The translations under genes and the position numbers were made by a program. The notes below the pieces were generated by a model. That model saw only the letters and a list, made by a program, of their open reading frames with translations, did not search any database and had not been told where the DNA came from. Positions 24,301 to 34,867 of a stretch of 64,000 nt of DNA are shown piece by piece (the first letter of the stretch is position 1; each line of letters begins with the position of its first letter). This DNA comes from Thermothelomyces thermophilus ATCC 42464 (lineage: Eukaryota > Ascomycota > Sordariomycetes > Sordariales > Chaetomiaceae). The DNA lies in assembly GCF_000226095.1 (NCBI RefSeq), contig NC_016474.1:3348001-3412000 (forward strand), given 5' to 3'.

Positions 24301-27300
24301 GCTCTCTTGTTTGTCGAGCTAGCCAGCTCCGAGTCATCCAGGGGCTCACGGCGATCCTCTGCACTCAGGGCTGAAGACTCCAGCGAGGTCTTGTTGGAAA
24401 TATTCGAAAACATCGACGATCCGGACGCGTATTACGGCCTCGACCAGGAAGCCTCTCTATCCACCGTCGTGGCTCGTCTGGAGTACGAGAACGACGGAAG
24501 CAAAAGCCTCGCCTTCCGCGGTGCGCAGTACGACAGCCACTTACGGAGCAGGGACTCGGCCGCGCGACAGGATGGCCAAGCTCTCATCAAAGCCCTCAGC
24601 AACCTCGGTCTCGCCGGCTTGTCAAACTCCCTTCTTCAGGCCCAGCAAAGCTTGGACGGCTCTTCCGACTCGCTAGATGCGACGTTCACCACGGCTAGGA
24701 GGCTCGAGATGTGGAACCTCCCCGCTCCGTCAACCAACGACAACTGGGCTGTCACGGTGTACAAGGCCTACCAGAGCATGCATCAAGCCCCCGACATTGA
24801 CGCTGTTAGGGCTGTTATTCACGACGGTTTAAGGAGCACTGTTCGTCACCTCACCAGCCGCAGTCTCAACAGCTCTACATTGCGTCACCAGCTTGGGGCA
24901 CTGGCAGCGTTGGCGGAACTCGACGATGTGCTGAATCTTTCCGATCAGTCTGAGCTAGAGCAGGCGCTGCAGGACTTTGAAAAGCGATCCAAGTGGATGA
25001 TGAGTGGAAGGTGAGAACTTCTCCGCTTACCGGGGGAATCTGGCAACAGAACGCTGACGATGACAGATACGCCGATGTTGGCCAGCTCCTGTCATGCAGG
25101 GAAACAACACTGAGCATGTGGAGCCAGCATCACAGGCTGAGGGCGGCGAGACTGACTCCGGCAGATGCTCGTCTTGTCCAAATTCGTGGAATGTTGCTCT
25201 CATCCAATATTTTCCGCTTCCACCGATCTCATCAGGAAACTCTGAATCTGTCGACAACGCTCACCGATCTCATTCGGTCGAGCGAGTCATTGGGCCTCAG
25301 CGTCGATGCTGCTATCAGGATGGAGACTGCCAACTCGTTGTGGGACCAAGGAGAGATGATTACTTCGATCCGGATGCTGCAAGCCATCGACAAAGACTCG
25401 TCCCTGAAGAAGCAGACAGTTCCGGTTAGCCGGCCGGATCTCCTGTCAAAGATCGGGTACCAAGTCTCGGTTGCTAGACTGGAAAGCCCGGACAGTATCC
25501 AAAAGAAGTATCTCGAGCCCGCGCTCAAAGAGCTGAGGGGCAAGATCGAGGGAAAGGAGGCCGGTCGGGTGTTCCACCAGTTCGCCGTATTCTGTGACGA
25601 GCAGCTCCAAAATCCCGATAGCTTGGAAGATCTAGCACGCCTGCAGAATCTCAAGAAGGGCAAAGACGAAGAAGTCGAACAACTGAAGGCCCTGATCGCC
25701 AACTCTAAGGACTCGCAGCACAAGAACCGGTACCAGAGCCATCTTGCCAAGGCAAGACAGTGGCAAGACCTCGACCAACAGGAGCTCCGGCGAGTTGAGC
25801 AGAGTCGATCGGAATTCCTTCGCTTGTGCCTGGAGAATTATCTGCTCTCACTCGCGGCCTCGGACGAGCACAACAATGACGCCTTGCGTTTCATGGCCCT
25901 CTGGCTGGAGCAGTCGGAAGAGGACGTCTCAAACGAGGCTGTCAAGAAGTACATCGGAAAAGTCCCTACCCGCAAGTTTGCGCCCCTAATGAACCAGCTC
26001 TCATCGCGGCTGCAGGATCGGTCGGTTCTCTTCCAAAAGCTCTTGATCGATCTGGTTTACCGCATCTGTGTCGACCACCCGTACCACGGAATGTACCACA
26101 TCTGGTCCGGCGCCAGGACTCGCGTCAACAAGGAGGATGAGGTGGCGGTTTCCCGCCAGAAGGCAACCGACAGGGTGGCTAAGGCGCTCACCAAGTCGGA
26201 GGCGGTGTCCAGGATCTGGCCGGCCATCGACCAGACGAGCAGAGCTTACCACGCTCTCGCCATGGACCGCGATCCTAACCGGTACAAAGCTGGACACAAG
26301 GTTGCGATCAAGAACTCATCAGTAGGACAAAGCTTCCTGAATATCCTTGCCAAGTACCCCATACCACCGCCGACAATGCAGATAGAGCTGTCAGCGAGCC
26401 AGGACTACTCGCATGTGCCGATGATTCACAAATTCGAGCCGGACATGTCCATCGCCTCGGGCGTGAGCGCGCCCAAGATCATCACTGCCATCGGCACCAA
26501 TGGCCAGCGATTCAAACAGCTCGTCAAGGGAGGCAACGACGACCTGCGCCAGGACGCTATCATGGAGCAGGTCTTCGCCGCCGTCTCGGAGCTTCTCAAG
26601 CTTCACCGGACGACAAGACAGCGGAATCTGGGCGTCAGAACGTACAAGGTGCTCCCCTTGACCTCCTCATCCGGCCTCATCGAGTTCGTCTCCAACACGA
26701 TCCCCCTTCACGAGTACCTCATGCCCGCGCACGAGAGGTACTACCCCAAAGACCTCAAGGGGTCGCAATGCCGCAAAGAGATCTCCAACGCGCAAACCAA
26801 GACGACGGAAACCCGCATCGCGGTATACCGCAAAGTCACGGAGCGGTTCCACCCGGTGATGCGCTACTTCTTCATGGAATACTTCCCGGACCCGGACGAA
26901 TGGTTCCACAAGCGCACCGCCTACACCCGCACGACGGCGGCCATCTCCATGCTGGGCCACGTGCTCGGGCTGGGCGACCGCCACGGGCACAACATCCTGC
27001 TCGACACCAAGACGGGCGAGGTGGTGCACATCGACCTGGGCGTCGCCTTCGAGATGGGCCGCGTCCTGCCCGTCCCGGAGCTCGTGCCGTTCCGGCTGAC
27101 GCGCGACATCGTCGACGGCATGGGCATCACCAAGACCGAGGGCGTCTTCCGCCGCTGCTGCGAGTTCACCCTCGACGCCCTGCGCGAGGAGGCCGCGTCC
27201 ATCCAGACCATCCTCGACAGCCTGCGGCACGACACCCTGTACCAGTGGTCCATCTCGCCCGTGCGCATGGCCAAGCTGCAGAACGCGCGCGGCGCCGGGG

Positions 27301-27645
27301 AAGGCGGCGGGGGCGGCGACGACGGCGGGGGCGGGGGCGAGGGCGGCGAGGACGTGAGCCGCCGGGCCGGGGGCGAGAAGAAGGCGGCAAAGTCGGTCAA
27401 CGAGCCGAGCGAGGCGGATCGCGCGATCGAGGTGGTCAAGAAGAAGCTGAGCAGGACGTTGAGCGTCATGGCTACGGTGAACGACCTGATCAACCAGGCG
27501 ACGAGCGTGTCGAACCTGGCGGTCTTGTATTCCGGTAAGGCTCTTTCTTCCCTCCCATTAGCCGTCCGAAACTTTCCCCGCTTCCCTTCCTTTCTTTGGT
27601 GGAATAAACGCTAAACGCTCTGCAGGTTGGGCGGCCTATGCTTGA
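18347..27645 (+). CDS. tel1: Tel1/ATM checkpoint protein kinase (PIKK)
   Basis: Proposed exons are 18347-18404, 18480-18527, 18614-18656, 18716-20077, 20142-20482, 20540-25010, 25067-27534 and 27626-27645 (2936 aa, the usual Tel1 size). Phase is kept at all seven junctions. The three small 5' exons rebuild the Tel1/ATM N-terminal (TAN) motif, LKQLATQLTNGKVKTRTDAI, which runs into RNPLDDKAYHSLYEALF. A long helical repeat region follows, then FAT and the PI3K-like kinase. The kinase has GNDDLRQDAIMEQVF (about residue 2593), catalytic loop LGDRHGHNILLD (about 2742) and the HIDLGVAFEMG metal-binding segment (about 2762). The FATC domain ends in GWAAYA and depends on the last 91-bp intron being removed. 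Between kinase and FATC lies a Gly/Asp-rich insert (27290-27375). Tel1 is recruited by Mre11-Rad50 and acts in double-strand break signalling and telomere upkeep. Neurospora calls its homologue MUS-21. Confidence 0.97.
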
Positions 27646-28294
27646 ATGATGTGTCGTGGGATGGGGGGAGGACGAGCCAAAGCGTGTTAGATATCCTTCG
27701 GTTGCTGAAACATACATATTGGCATGGCATGTATGTACTCATTTGCATCTCCTGTCGTCTTTAATTAAGCTCACATGGCGGATGTATGCCGCTGCCGGCG
27801 AATTTGGTACATGTACATACAATGCGGATTCTAGAGTTCTCTTCGAGTCCTAGGCAGTCAGATACTAGGGAGCGTCTGGTTTGCTCTACCTCCATGCTCT
27901 CGCTGTGTGTGTGGTATTGGATCCGAAGCGGAACGTGCACCTCTTTCTCTGCATCATCAAGTATTGTTCCAAGTTCGAAATCTCCTCCACGCTGACCTGT
28001 AATGTAACAATTGAAAAAAAGCAAAGAACGCCTACTTGCTCATGCCCATCCAACCAAATTTATACATCCCATATCCCAACTCCGCCTCACCTCTTTCTTC
28101 CCCTCCCCCCAGATGGGTCAGGGAAGCCAAAAACTCGGCTGGCAAAAGCACATTACACCGGAAGAATCCCAACACGTTCCAAGACCTGGCCGAGCGTATC
28201 CCCCTGTCCGCCTGTCCGCCTGTCCCGGGACATAGGGGCCCACCAGACCGGCCTTCTCGGAACTCCCGGAGCCATCCCCCACACACCCCGGCTC
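27646..28294. other. Convergent intergenic region, tel1 / snf5
   Basis: About 650 bp between converging genes. It contains tel1 3' sequence with AT-rich words (TTAATTAAG near 27762) and a C/T-rich region at about 28080-28115 next to the snf5 stop. No gene is seen. Confidence 0.6.
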
Positions 28295-30695
28295 TCACGC
28301 TCCTCCTCCTCCCCCACCGTTTGCTCCCCCTCCCACCATCCCCTTCAACCTCGCCATCACCCTCTCCCGATGCGCGCGATTCTTCAGATGCACCTCGAAG
28401 TTCTGCACCGTCGTGTCCGGCCCGGCGGTGTACGACTTGCCGGGGCAGTCGCGGCACCGGATGCGGGGTAGCCAGGCGAACTGGATGTTGGCGGGGATCG
28501 GCTCGCCCGGCTGCAGGGCGAGGGGCAGGGAGACGAACGAGTTGGTCTCGGTGTTGATGGCGCAGTAGCGCATGATGGCTTCGAACGAGTCGTTCGGGTA
28601 CGACTTGAGGAGGGTGGCGAGGGCGGAAGTTAGCCATTCGGGGGGAGGGGGCTGGATATATAGTTTGTTGTTAGTGCTGATCTTTTATTATTATTTCAAA
28701 CTTCTTTGCTCTCAATAAGGGGCTGGAGAAAGGGGTGGACCCCCGGGAGGGGGGCCGGGGGGGGCCGGGGGGGGGGGGGGAGGAGTTGGCGCGTACCGGT
28801 GGCTGGTTGGGGGATGTGCCGTTGGGGCCGGGTGGAGGGGCGGGGACACGGCCTATTTGACCTTGGAGAGATGGCGCGGTGTTTGGCTTCGGCGGAAGCT
28901 GTTGGTTAGACGCGGAGGGGGTGGAAGGAGGGCCCATGGAGCCGGGTGCGGTGGCGCTTGGGGCTCGTTGGTGGGCTAGGGTGGGCGTGGCGGACGAGTG
29001 TGGTGTTTGTCGGGCTCGAAGGTCGCGCATGAGCTTTCGTAGCCTCGCAGGGTTGACGCGCAGGGTGACCATGTGTTGTTGCGGTTCTTCGGTCTGTTCC
29101 CGGGTGGCTTCGCGACCAAATCGACGGGAGTTCCGCGTTTCATGATGGTGAACGATGGCTTCGGGGGTCTCTGACCGGCCCAGGTTCGCCATGCGTTGAG
29201 CAGCTGCGCTGGCGGCACCCCGCATCCCCCTGGTCCTGGCAGTGCCTTGGAGCTGCGACATGGCGGGCGAGTCGGGCGTGGAGTCGTCGCTGTCCTCGGA
29301 GTCGGACAGATCGCCGTCGCGGGCCGTCCTCTTGCCTCTGCCCGTCACGCCGCTGCCCAGCGTCCTCTTGAAGAGCCGGCTCTCCTCAATGTTTGGCGCT
29401 GCACCCGGCAATACCGAAGACACGATGGACGTCCGTATCGTTCTCTGTCTCTCCCTCAGGTCCGGCAGCTGAGGACCACCGCGCCGGTTGATGGACCGCT
29501 TCTGCCTCCTCTGCTCGCGCAAAAACATGGTCTCGGTCCTCTCCAGCTCGGCTTCTGTGTTCTCGTACAGGTAAGGCGCGTAGTCTTTTGCCTGTTGCTG
29601 CGGCCTGAAAACGGAAGGCAAGGGGGTGGGGAGAAAGGCAGCGACAAGGTCTGCATCCTCGATCGGGCGGCCGTCAAAGGGATGTCCGACGCTGTATAAG
29701 CTACGGGTGAAGAGCTGGGCCTGCTCGCGTATGCAGTGGGCAATCGCCGTTGCGAACTCGCCCGATAGAGAGAGGTCGCGGGCCATGCTGGCGGCAAACT
29801 CCTCCGGGGAGTTCATGGGGTTGTTGATGTCCCACTCGAACTGATCGACCAACGTATGGGCGCCAATGGTGATGTTGAGCTTTACGAGAATGCGCATCTC
29901 GTCGTTCTTGTAGGCCGAATACGGGAGCTCAGGGTCGAGGGCGTCTTCTTCGGAGTAGGCGAAGGGGTAAAAGTCGTTGAGCTGCTCGCGCATCTGCTGC
30001 ACGACCTGGTCGTAAACGGGTTTATCGGTAGCGGGGTTTAAGCCCATGTCCTCGATCAATTGCGCAGCGAAGAGCTCGACGGATATGAGGCGCTCATGAA
30101 GGTTGAAGGTGAAGGTGTCGCGAAGCTTGATCTTGTCCCAGTCGACGTCTATCCGGACCGGCACCAACTCCTCGTGCTGCTCTGCCTGCTTCTTCATGTC
30201 CCTCTTGGAGAATTTGAGCGGGGGCGTGGTCCTCTTTCCGGGGCGGGGTTTCTGCGACGGGTAGATGATCTGCGTTGTCGTGCCGTTCTCGGTGTAGCCG
30301 TTGCCGTAGCCGCGATAGCCCTCCCCGTAGAGCCGAGATGGATAGGCGGCGTAGAAGTCCCTGTATTGCCGGTAGTCACTCGCGCGAGCGAGCAAATCTT
30401 TTGTATCCTTTTCGAGTCTGATTTGGGCCTCCTTCAGGGCGGCCGAGTGTATCCAATCGTGTACCTGATAGCGCTCGACGACGACCTTGTTGAGCGCCTC
30501 CTTGTCGCGAACCGGCGGCGTGGTGGTCGAATCAGCCTGAGTGACGGCAGGCTGGGATCGTGCAGCACCGGAAATCGCCGGCGCTGTTGCAGAAGGAATG
30601 GACGAAGATGCGGCGGCGTTTGTGGGTGCCGCAGATGGCGGTCCGTCGCCGTCGCCGCCAGCGGCCGATGGCACGGACACCTGCGAAGCCGCCAT
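28295..30695 (-). CDS. snf5: SNF5/SMARCB1-family chromatin-remodelling subunit
   Basis: Proposed exons are 28797-30695 and 28295-28651 (751 aa). The 145-bp intron (GTACGC to CCAG, both phase 0) joins NQPP to PPPPEWLTSALATLL. The two SNF5 repeats are clear at about residues 177-350: VRIDVDWDKIKLRDTFTFNL then LISVELFAAQLIEDMGL, and YKNDEMRILVKLNITIGAHT then LVDQFEWDINNP with FATAIAHCIREQAQLF. SNF5 proteins are core subunits of SWI/SNF or RSC remodellers and contact the nucleosome. The last exon adds a small zinc-finger-like unit, CRDCPGKSYTAGP followed by HLKNRAH (C-x2-C-x18-H-x5-H), which I associate with fungal SNF5 C-termini. Met at 30695 (MAASQVSV) is preferred as start; an in-frame ATG at 30755 would add 20 residues. 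Whether the complex is SWI/SNF or RSC cannot be read from sequence alone. It is divergent from the EBP1 gene. Confidence 0.92.
28745..28784 (+). repeat. G-run cluster (potential G-quadruplex) in snf5 intron
   Basis: The plus strand carries several G runs separated by one or two other bases, including one run of 14. The snf5 transcript reads the opposite strand, so in RNA this is a C-rich pyrimidine tract between donor 28796 and acceptor 28652. Confidence 0.8.
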
Positions 30696-31911
30696 TATGG
30701 AGGAAAGAGGAGAGGGGAAAAAATAAGATGGGGGAGAAATGAGAGGCCGCTGCAACAGGGCAGCCGGGGGGTTCCGTTGATGCGCGCTGCGTTGAACGTT
30801 GGGGTCGCGTGAATCGGGATTTTGTTGCTGCGGTTCGTCAGACGAGATGCGACGATGCGCTGCTGCTGGGCCTCAAGTTCCACGGTGAGGCTGGCCTAGG
30901 GACGGGCGCGCGAAAGGTTAGAAGAAACGTCGAAGCGCGACTGGCCAATGGGATAATAACTAAGCAACGTGGGTCAGTCAGGTACGTACCAGGTTTCTTT
31001 ACTCTGGTACACTACTAGTACCTTACCAAGTACGAAGTTCCTTGCTCGTAGGTATTTGTATTCCTTCAGTACGGATTACAGTGAGTGTATGTCCAAAGTA
31101 TGCGGCTTCTTTACTAGTCGTTACCTAGCTTACGGATTGCGGATTCCGCAAGACTATCAGGTCCTCTATCTTATAGTATGTACATGGCCTCCTGTTTCAT
31201 TGTTTGCCAGAGCCTGAATGCCTCAAGGCACCTACCTAGCTCAACCAACCTTAAAGGGACGCGAGCAAGACGTAAACTGATAACAGTGGCCTCATCCCCA
31301 AACCGAGCTACATTCAAAGAAAGATGAACAGCCAGATGGATATCGCACTTTCGTTACTCTGTCGTTATGAGTAATCCGCCGTTTCCGGTTGTCGAGATGT
31401 TTTCGCCGGAACCGCCCCACGCAAACAGATCGAATGAGCTGCAACTTGTTGTGAGTGTTTCCATGGCACCCCGGGTTATGCAACGGAAGAGGCACCTTAT
31501 TAGCTGCGCTGTAAGGTGAGGTAGGTGGGGGAGCTCGAAGGTCCTTTGATTGCAACAAGTATCGAGTACGCGTCTGTACTGTACAGTACATATGTATGTG
31601 CATACATACAGTAATCCGTACATTCATAAATTACTCTGAATTTACTAGGCTAGTGTATTTGTGCCAGCAGCTTATTCGCGGGTCCTTGCAGCTCGTGCAA
31701 AGCGGAGCCCCGAGCACAAACTAGAAACCCCTCCCCCGCCTTGACAAAAAAACAAGGAGAAAGCTCAAAATCGTCACGCATCCCCGCAGCTTGTCACTCT
31801 CCTACCTTTTGGGCCCCCCCTTCCCTCCCCGCTGCGGCCATCTCCCCTTGGACATTCCGGAATCTCATTGATTTTAACGCCGCCCGCTCGGATATAACTC
31901 AAGTAGTCAAG
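30696..31911. promoter_or_regulatory. Divergent promoter region, snf5 / EBP1
   Basis: About 1.2 kb between two divergent start codons. It includes the palindrome TGTACTGTACAGTACA at 31575-31590, repeated TACC/GGTA words at about 31000-31060, and a pyrimidine-rich leader (about 31800-31855) before the EBP1 start. No coding sequence is supported. Confidence 0.55.
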
Positions 31912-33525
31912 ATGGCGGCCGAATCGCAACAAATTGGTCAGTGAACGGAACCGCCCGTGTTCTTCCCGGAGTCTCTCAACTCTTTCCCTTCGCTTGCCTG
32001 GCTAGCTGTTGCAGCTTCCCCGTCCTCCCACTCTAACCCGTCCACGCTCCCGTCACCGCCCGTCTGCCCGGATTCTGCTCGGGTTACTCCCGCAGCTCCT
32101 GCATCTGGCCCAGTCCGACTCTGCCCCGTTCTCGCCGTCCCTGCATGAGCTTGGTGCTGATGTCCGTCCTAGACTATACCCTCAACAACCCCGACACCCT
32201 CACCAAGTACAAGACTGCCGGCCAGATCTCCGAGAAGGTCCTGGCCGAGGTGTCTAAGCTTTGTGTCGCTGGCAGCAAGGTCGTCGACATCTGCGAGCAG
32301 GGTGACAAGCTCATCGAGGAGGAGATTTCCAAGGTCTTCCGAGGCAAGAAGATCACCAAGGGTACGTTTTAGCCCCGGTTTCCCTCCAATGGCGGCCATT
32401 AGCTGATTTGCCAATGCGTGATGCTCCAGGCTTCTCGCACCCAACCACTGTCTCTCCTGCTGCCTTTGTCACTCCTTACACCCCGCTCAAGTCGGATGAG
32501 AAGGAGGCCGCTGTCGAGCTTCAGCCTGGCGAGCCCGTCAAGATCCAGCTGGGCGCCCAGATCGACGGGTTTGGCACCATTGTGTGCGACACTGTTCTGG
32601 CGAGGAAGGCCGATGAGGAACAGGCTGTGATCGAGGGTCGGACAGCCGACCTGCTCCTGGCGACCTACTATGCCAACGAGGTCCTGCTGCGGCTGATGAT
32701 TCCTCCCGGGCTTCTGGCTCAGGGCACCGACGAGGAGAAGGCCAAGGCGGCCGCTGCCAAGCCCCCGACCCAGGCCAAGATCACCAGCCTCCTGGAGAAG
32801 GTCACGCAGGCGTACGATTGCAATCTTGTCGAGAGCACTACCTCGTGGCTCTTTGACCGGAACGAGATCGAGAGCAACAAGAAGATCGTCATCGCACCCG
32901 GCGAAAACACCAAGGGCGAGGGCGTCCCCGCCGTCGGCGAGGTCTGGGGCGTGGAGATGGGCGTCAGTCTCGGGTCGGGCAAGGTCAAGCAGTTCGAGCA
33001 GCGGACGACCCTCCACCGTCGTACCACCAACACGTATTCCCTCAAGCGACCTACCTCGCGCAAGATCCTCTCCGAGGTGCAGAAGAAGTTCGGTACCTTC
33101 CCGTTCAGCCTGCGGCAGCTTGACGACGAGCGCGACGCCAAGTCTGGTGTCATCGAGTGCGTTCGTGGGAATGTCTTCCGCCAGTATGAGGTTACGGGTG
33201 ACAAGGACAACGCCCCCGTGGCCAGGCTGCTGACCACTATCGGTAAGGCGATTCTCAACACTGGCGAGACAAAGATTCACATGCTAATCATGCCGCAGCC
33301 ATCACCAAGAACGGCATCACCAAGTTGGGTGGCCCGCCGGCTTTGGACCTGAGCAAGGTCAAGTCGGACAAGAAGATTGAGGACGAGGAGATCCTCAAGA
33401 TTCTGGAGCAGCCGCTAGCCCGGAACACGGGTAAGAACAAGAACAAGAAGAAGAAGAAGAAGAAGCCGGCCAAGAAGGAGGCCAAGGAGGAAGAGAGCGA
33501 GGAGGAAGAGAGCGATGACGAGTAA
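31912..33525 (+). CDS. EBP1/PA2G4 family protein (curved DNA-binding protein, MetAP-like fold)
   Basis: Proposed exons are 31912-31936, 32173-32361, 32430-33242 and 33299-33525 (417 aa; human PA2G4 has 394). All junctions keep phase, giving MAAESQQIDYTLNNPDTLTKYK, KKITKGFSHPTTVSP and LLTTIAITKNGITKLGG. The first exon is only 25 nt and its intron is 236 bp, with a GTCAGT donor. The fold is that of methionine aminopeptidase type 2 without activity. Family hallmarks include TAGQISEKVLAEVSKLCVAG near the N-terminus, GEPVKIQLGAQIDGF in the middle, and a C-terminal tail with a Lys run followed by an acidic EEE/SDDE end. PA2G4 and its fission yeast relative Cdb4 bind ribosomes, rRNA and curved DNA, and take part in ribosome maturation and growth control. 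Arx1, a related 60S export factor, is usually longer and diverged, so I prefer the EBP1 branch. Confidence 0.93.
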
Positions 33526-34541
33526 GGGCTGCAAGGGCGGATCGAACGGGAGCGGCGCTTCTTCGTACGATCCTTGATGTCGACATGGGCTTCTCCTTGC
33601 GGTTCTCCATCAATCTTTGCTCAAGTTGTGAGTTGGACTCTCAGTTTCGGCCAATCGATTGCCGGACGAGACAACTGGGTGAAGAGTTGTTCAGCGCAGT
33701 GCGCCTGAGTCGGCTTATCGCTCCATCCTTAAGCCAGATCCCCAACGCACTCTGTCCTGCGGGAGGGGGAGACGAAATCAAAAAAAATGCTTGGCCTTTA
33801 CACAGTTTTGGGCAACATAGCATGGTGCTAGCTATTGTGACCAGATGAATCTGCTCCGGATCGGCCATGAGAGGTGACTTGTTTTTCTCCGGTATGTAGC
33901 CTCGAAGCCGCCCTTGGGTGGGAATCGCCTGCGGTCGTTCAACCGAGTTGGTTATTCAAGTGCGATCATGCATTGTGGGCAGCTTTTACACGCATTAAAG
34001 CCATTGTTCTGCTATTGTGGTTTTTGCTGATAATAGCAGAGCAGGAGGCACCCCCTGAGGCGGGTGACCCCTAACTCGATTGTTTTCGAACCCTCCCCTT
34101 CCGCTTCCTTTTCCTCTTGCATTTCCCACAGCACATCCCACTTCCGTTTCGATATTCGAGCCATCACCCCCCCATCCTCTTCTCACACACTTCTCACTTC
34201 CACACTTGCCAAATTTTTGTTTCGTCATTCTAAGGTTGGCGAGAGTGATAAAAGGAGAGGAGGAAAAAGCGGTAAGCGCGTCGCGCCGGGGAATTTTCAC
34301 GCTTTCACGCGTACTCAGGGGCATCCGGCCATTAAAACTAGCGCGAGTCGTCCCAAACGTCAAAATCAGCGGGATTGACCATCCAGAAAAGAAATTATAC
34401 GACTCGGTATTCTTGAGCAGTACCTCAGGAACAGCTTACGAAAGCCCGCAACTGTCGGTGTTGGTTTTGGGTCAAACCACGCGGCACACGCTGTGAGCTT
34501 AGCAGCCACGGCCCCCCCCGGTCGGTACGCCCACAGCAGCG

Positions 34542-34562
34542 CCCCCCCCCCCCCCCCCCCCC
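34542..34562. repeat. Poly(C) tract, 21 nt
   Basis: An uninterrupted C run about 0.13 kb upstream of the proposed rco1 leader intron. Its length may be poorly determined. Confidence 0.9.
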
Positions 34563-34675
34563 AAGGAAAGCTCAGATCGCTCGCTCTCCCCTACGCCTCC
34601 TTTCGCACCCTTTTCCAACCACCACGCCGCACCACGCGCAAAACCACCCAAATCACACTTATTTCGCCCGGATCC

Positions 34676-34684
34676 ATGTCGTAG
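34676..34684 (+). promoter_or_regulatory. Minimal upstream ORF (Met-Ser-stop) in rco1 leader
   Basis: ATG-TCG-TAG lies 12 nt before the donor of the inferred leader intron (34697). The frame is the one that would enter rco1 exon 2 in phase 0, so this ATG cannot start the main protein unless the TAG is avoided. It could reduce or time initiation at the downstream ATG. Function is inference. Confidence 0.45.
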
Positions 34685-34867
34685 GACGGCAGGACGGTAC
34701 GTATCTAGAGTCTCTTTGTTTTTGCTTTTCTTGCAGCGAGACTAACGTTGCTTGCGCAGGCACGCGAAGACGGATCGTTGGTTCGGTCAAAGAAGGGGGC
34801 CACCGCGGGCCAGGCAGCAGCAGCATCTTCTGGCGCCCCGGGTGCTACCAGCACCCTGACTCTCGCC

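Larger units (their letters stand above)
33526..34867. other. Intergenic region and rco1 leader
   Basis: Between the EBP1 stop and the chosen rco1 start. The first 500 bp show no gene. A C21 run lies at 34542-34562. A likely 5'-untranslated intron runs 34697-34759 (donor GTACGT, branch GACTAAC at about 34739, acceptor GCGCAG). Between them is a two-codon upstream ORF. Confidence 0.6.

Noticed and set aside
26667-27493. Long open frames on the minus strand opposite the tel1 kinase domain
   Set aside because: They mirror a GC-rich conserved coding exon and have shadow-type composition.
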